In this document: positions 63,561-64,000 of the stretch, piece by piece
How positions within the stretch are numbered: position 1 is the first letter of the stretch
How the letters are laid out: every line of letters starts with the position of its first letter
DNA from: Chryseobacterium aahli
GTDB taxonomy: Bacteria > Bacteroidota > Bacteroidia > Flavobacteriales > Weeksellaceae
Assembly (NCBI RefSeq): GCF_022699665.1
Contig: NZ_JALDNB010000007.1
Coordinates: forward strand, 124,001 to 188,000
Direction: 5' to 3'
DNA length: 64,000 nucleotides
Translations under genes and position numbers: made by a program
The notes under the pieces: generated by a model
Database searches by the model: none
Seen by the model: only the letters and a program-made list of their open reading frames with translations
What the model was told of the DNA's origin: nothing

Positions 63561-63589
63561 TTGTAAATTCAGTAAAAATTATATTTTTG
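63561..63589 (+). promoter_or_regulatory. promoter of the carbonic anhydrase gene
   Basis: TTG (63561-63563), 18-base spacer, TATTTTTG (63582-63589): a full match to the Bacteroidota consensus, with the predicted start about 70 bases before the ATG at 63665. Confidence 0.6.
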
Positions 63590-63664
63590 TACAATTATTG
63601 ATTTAGTCTATTGAATTTGGAAATAATTTAAACGAAATAAATAACCATCATTTAAATCTTATTT

Positions 63665-64000
63665 ATGTCACAATCGTACAAAGTTATTTTTGAAAACAAC
63701 AGAAAATGGGTAGAGTCTAAAATCTCAAAAAACCCAACGTTCTTTGAAGACTTAGCCAAAACTCAGAATCCTGATTATCTATACATCGGATGTTCAGACA
63801 GCAGGGTAACTGCAGAAGAATTAATGGGCACAGAGCCGGGTGAAGTTTTTGTAACGAGAAACATTGCCAATGTTGTCAATACTTTGGATATGAGCTCCAC
63901 TGCTGTTATTCAGTATGCGGTAGAACATTTGAAGGTAAAACACATTATTGTGTGCGGACATTACAATTGCGGTGGAGTAAAAGCTGCGATGACGCCTCAG
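63665..64000 (+). CDS. beta-class carbonic anhydrase (partial, 5' end)
   Basis: The first 112 residues of a beta-carbonic anhydrase, cut by the window end. It interconverts CO2 and bicarbonate in the cytoplasm. The zinc-ligand Cys43 and the Asp45-Arg47 dyad are in CSDSRV; His99 and Cys102 in CGHYNCGG complete the zinc site. It has its own promoter and is separate from the glycan genes. Confidence 0.95.
   Translation, partial: MSQSYKVIFENNRKWVESKISKNPTFFEDLAKTQNPDYLYIGCSDSRVTAEELMGTEPGEVFVTRNIANVVNTLDMSSTAVIQYAVEHLKVKHIIVCGHYNCGGVKAAMTPQ

Overview
The window is AT-rich chromosomal DNA from a member of the Bacteroidota, most likely a Chryseobacterium-like flavobacterium (Weeksellaceae). The signs are a SusC/SusD pair with a third surface lipoprotein, a type IX secretion sorting domain on a subtilase, a GHMP kinase carrying the GYDIA motif, BshC of bacillithiol synthesis, promoters of the TTG-N17-23-TAnnTTTG type, and very few Shine-Dalgarno sequences. 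The genus is inferred from protein style, not from a marker gene.

Left part (1-23,100): apart from aroQ, every gene here is on the minus strand. It holds housekeeping and envelope genes: aroQ; pckA; a GHMP kinase-fabD pair; a LysM lipid/peptidoglycan-type periplasmic-binding protein; bshC; a putative porin; a SusC-SusD-lipoprotein uptake operon; a T9SS-exported S8 protease; a small secreted protein of unknown function; and the rimP-nusA-infB operon. Clear hairpin terminators separate these units. The rimP operon has a consensus promoter followed by a terminator-like hairpin in its leader, which may be an attenuator.

Middle part (23,345-53,526, plus strand): a large surface-polysaccharide (O-antigen or capsule) locus. 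It opens with nucleotide-sugar genes (ugd, rmlB, rmlA, then an FdtA/FdtC/FdtB-type trio that would make a dTDP-3-acetamido-3,6-dideoxyhexose). A Wzm/Wzt ABC exporter follows, so export is probably ABC-transporter dependent. Next come a second aminotransferase with WbqC, methyltransferase and PglD-like acetyltransferase genes (a possible second amino sugar), a beta-propeller protein, many glycosyltransferases including three paralogous pairs, an AsnB-type amidotransferase, an O-acyltransferase, a polytopic membrane protein and an FkbM methyltransferase. No initiating sugar-phosphate transferase, Wzx or recognisable Wzy is present.

Right part: a minus-strand cassette (53,518-58,949) encodes a GtrB-like polyprenyl-phosphate glycosyltransferase, a polytopic membrane protein, a ChbG/YdjC deacetylase, a FemAB-like transferase, a GNAT enzyme and a methyltransferase. 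These could build and decorate the glycan on the periplasmic side. A plus-strand group (59,055-63,514) adds one GT2, two GT4 enzymes and two left-handed beta-helix acetyltransferases. The window ends inside a beta-carbonic anhydrase gene. I saw no tRNA, rRNA, CRISPR array, insertion sequence or prophage.
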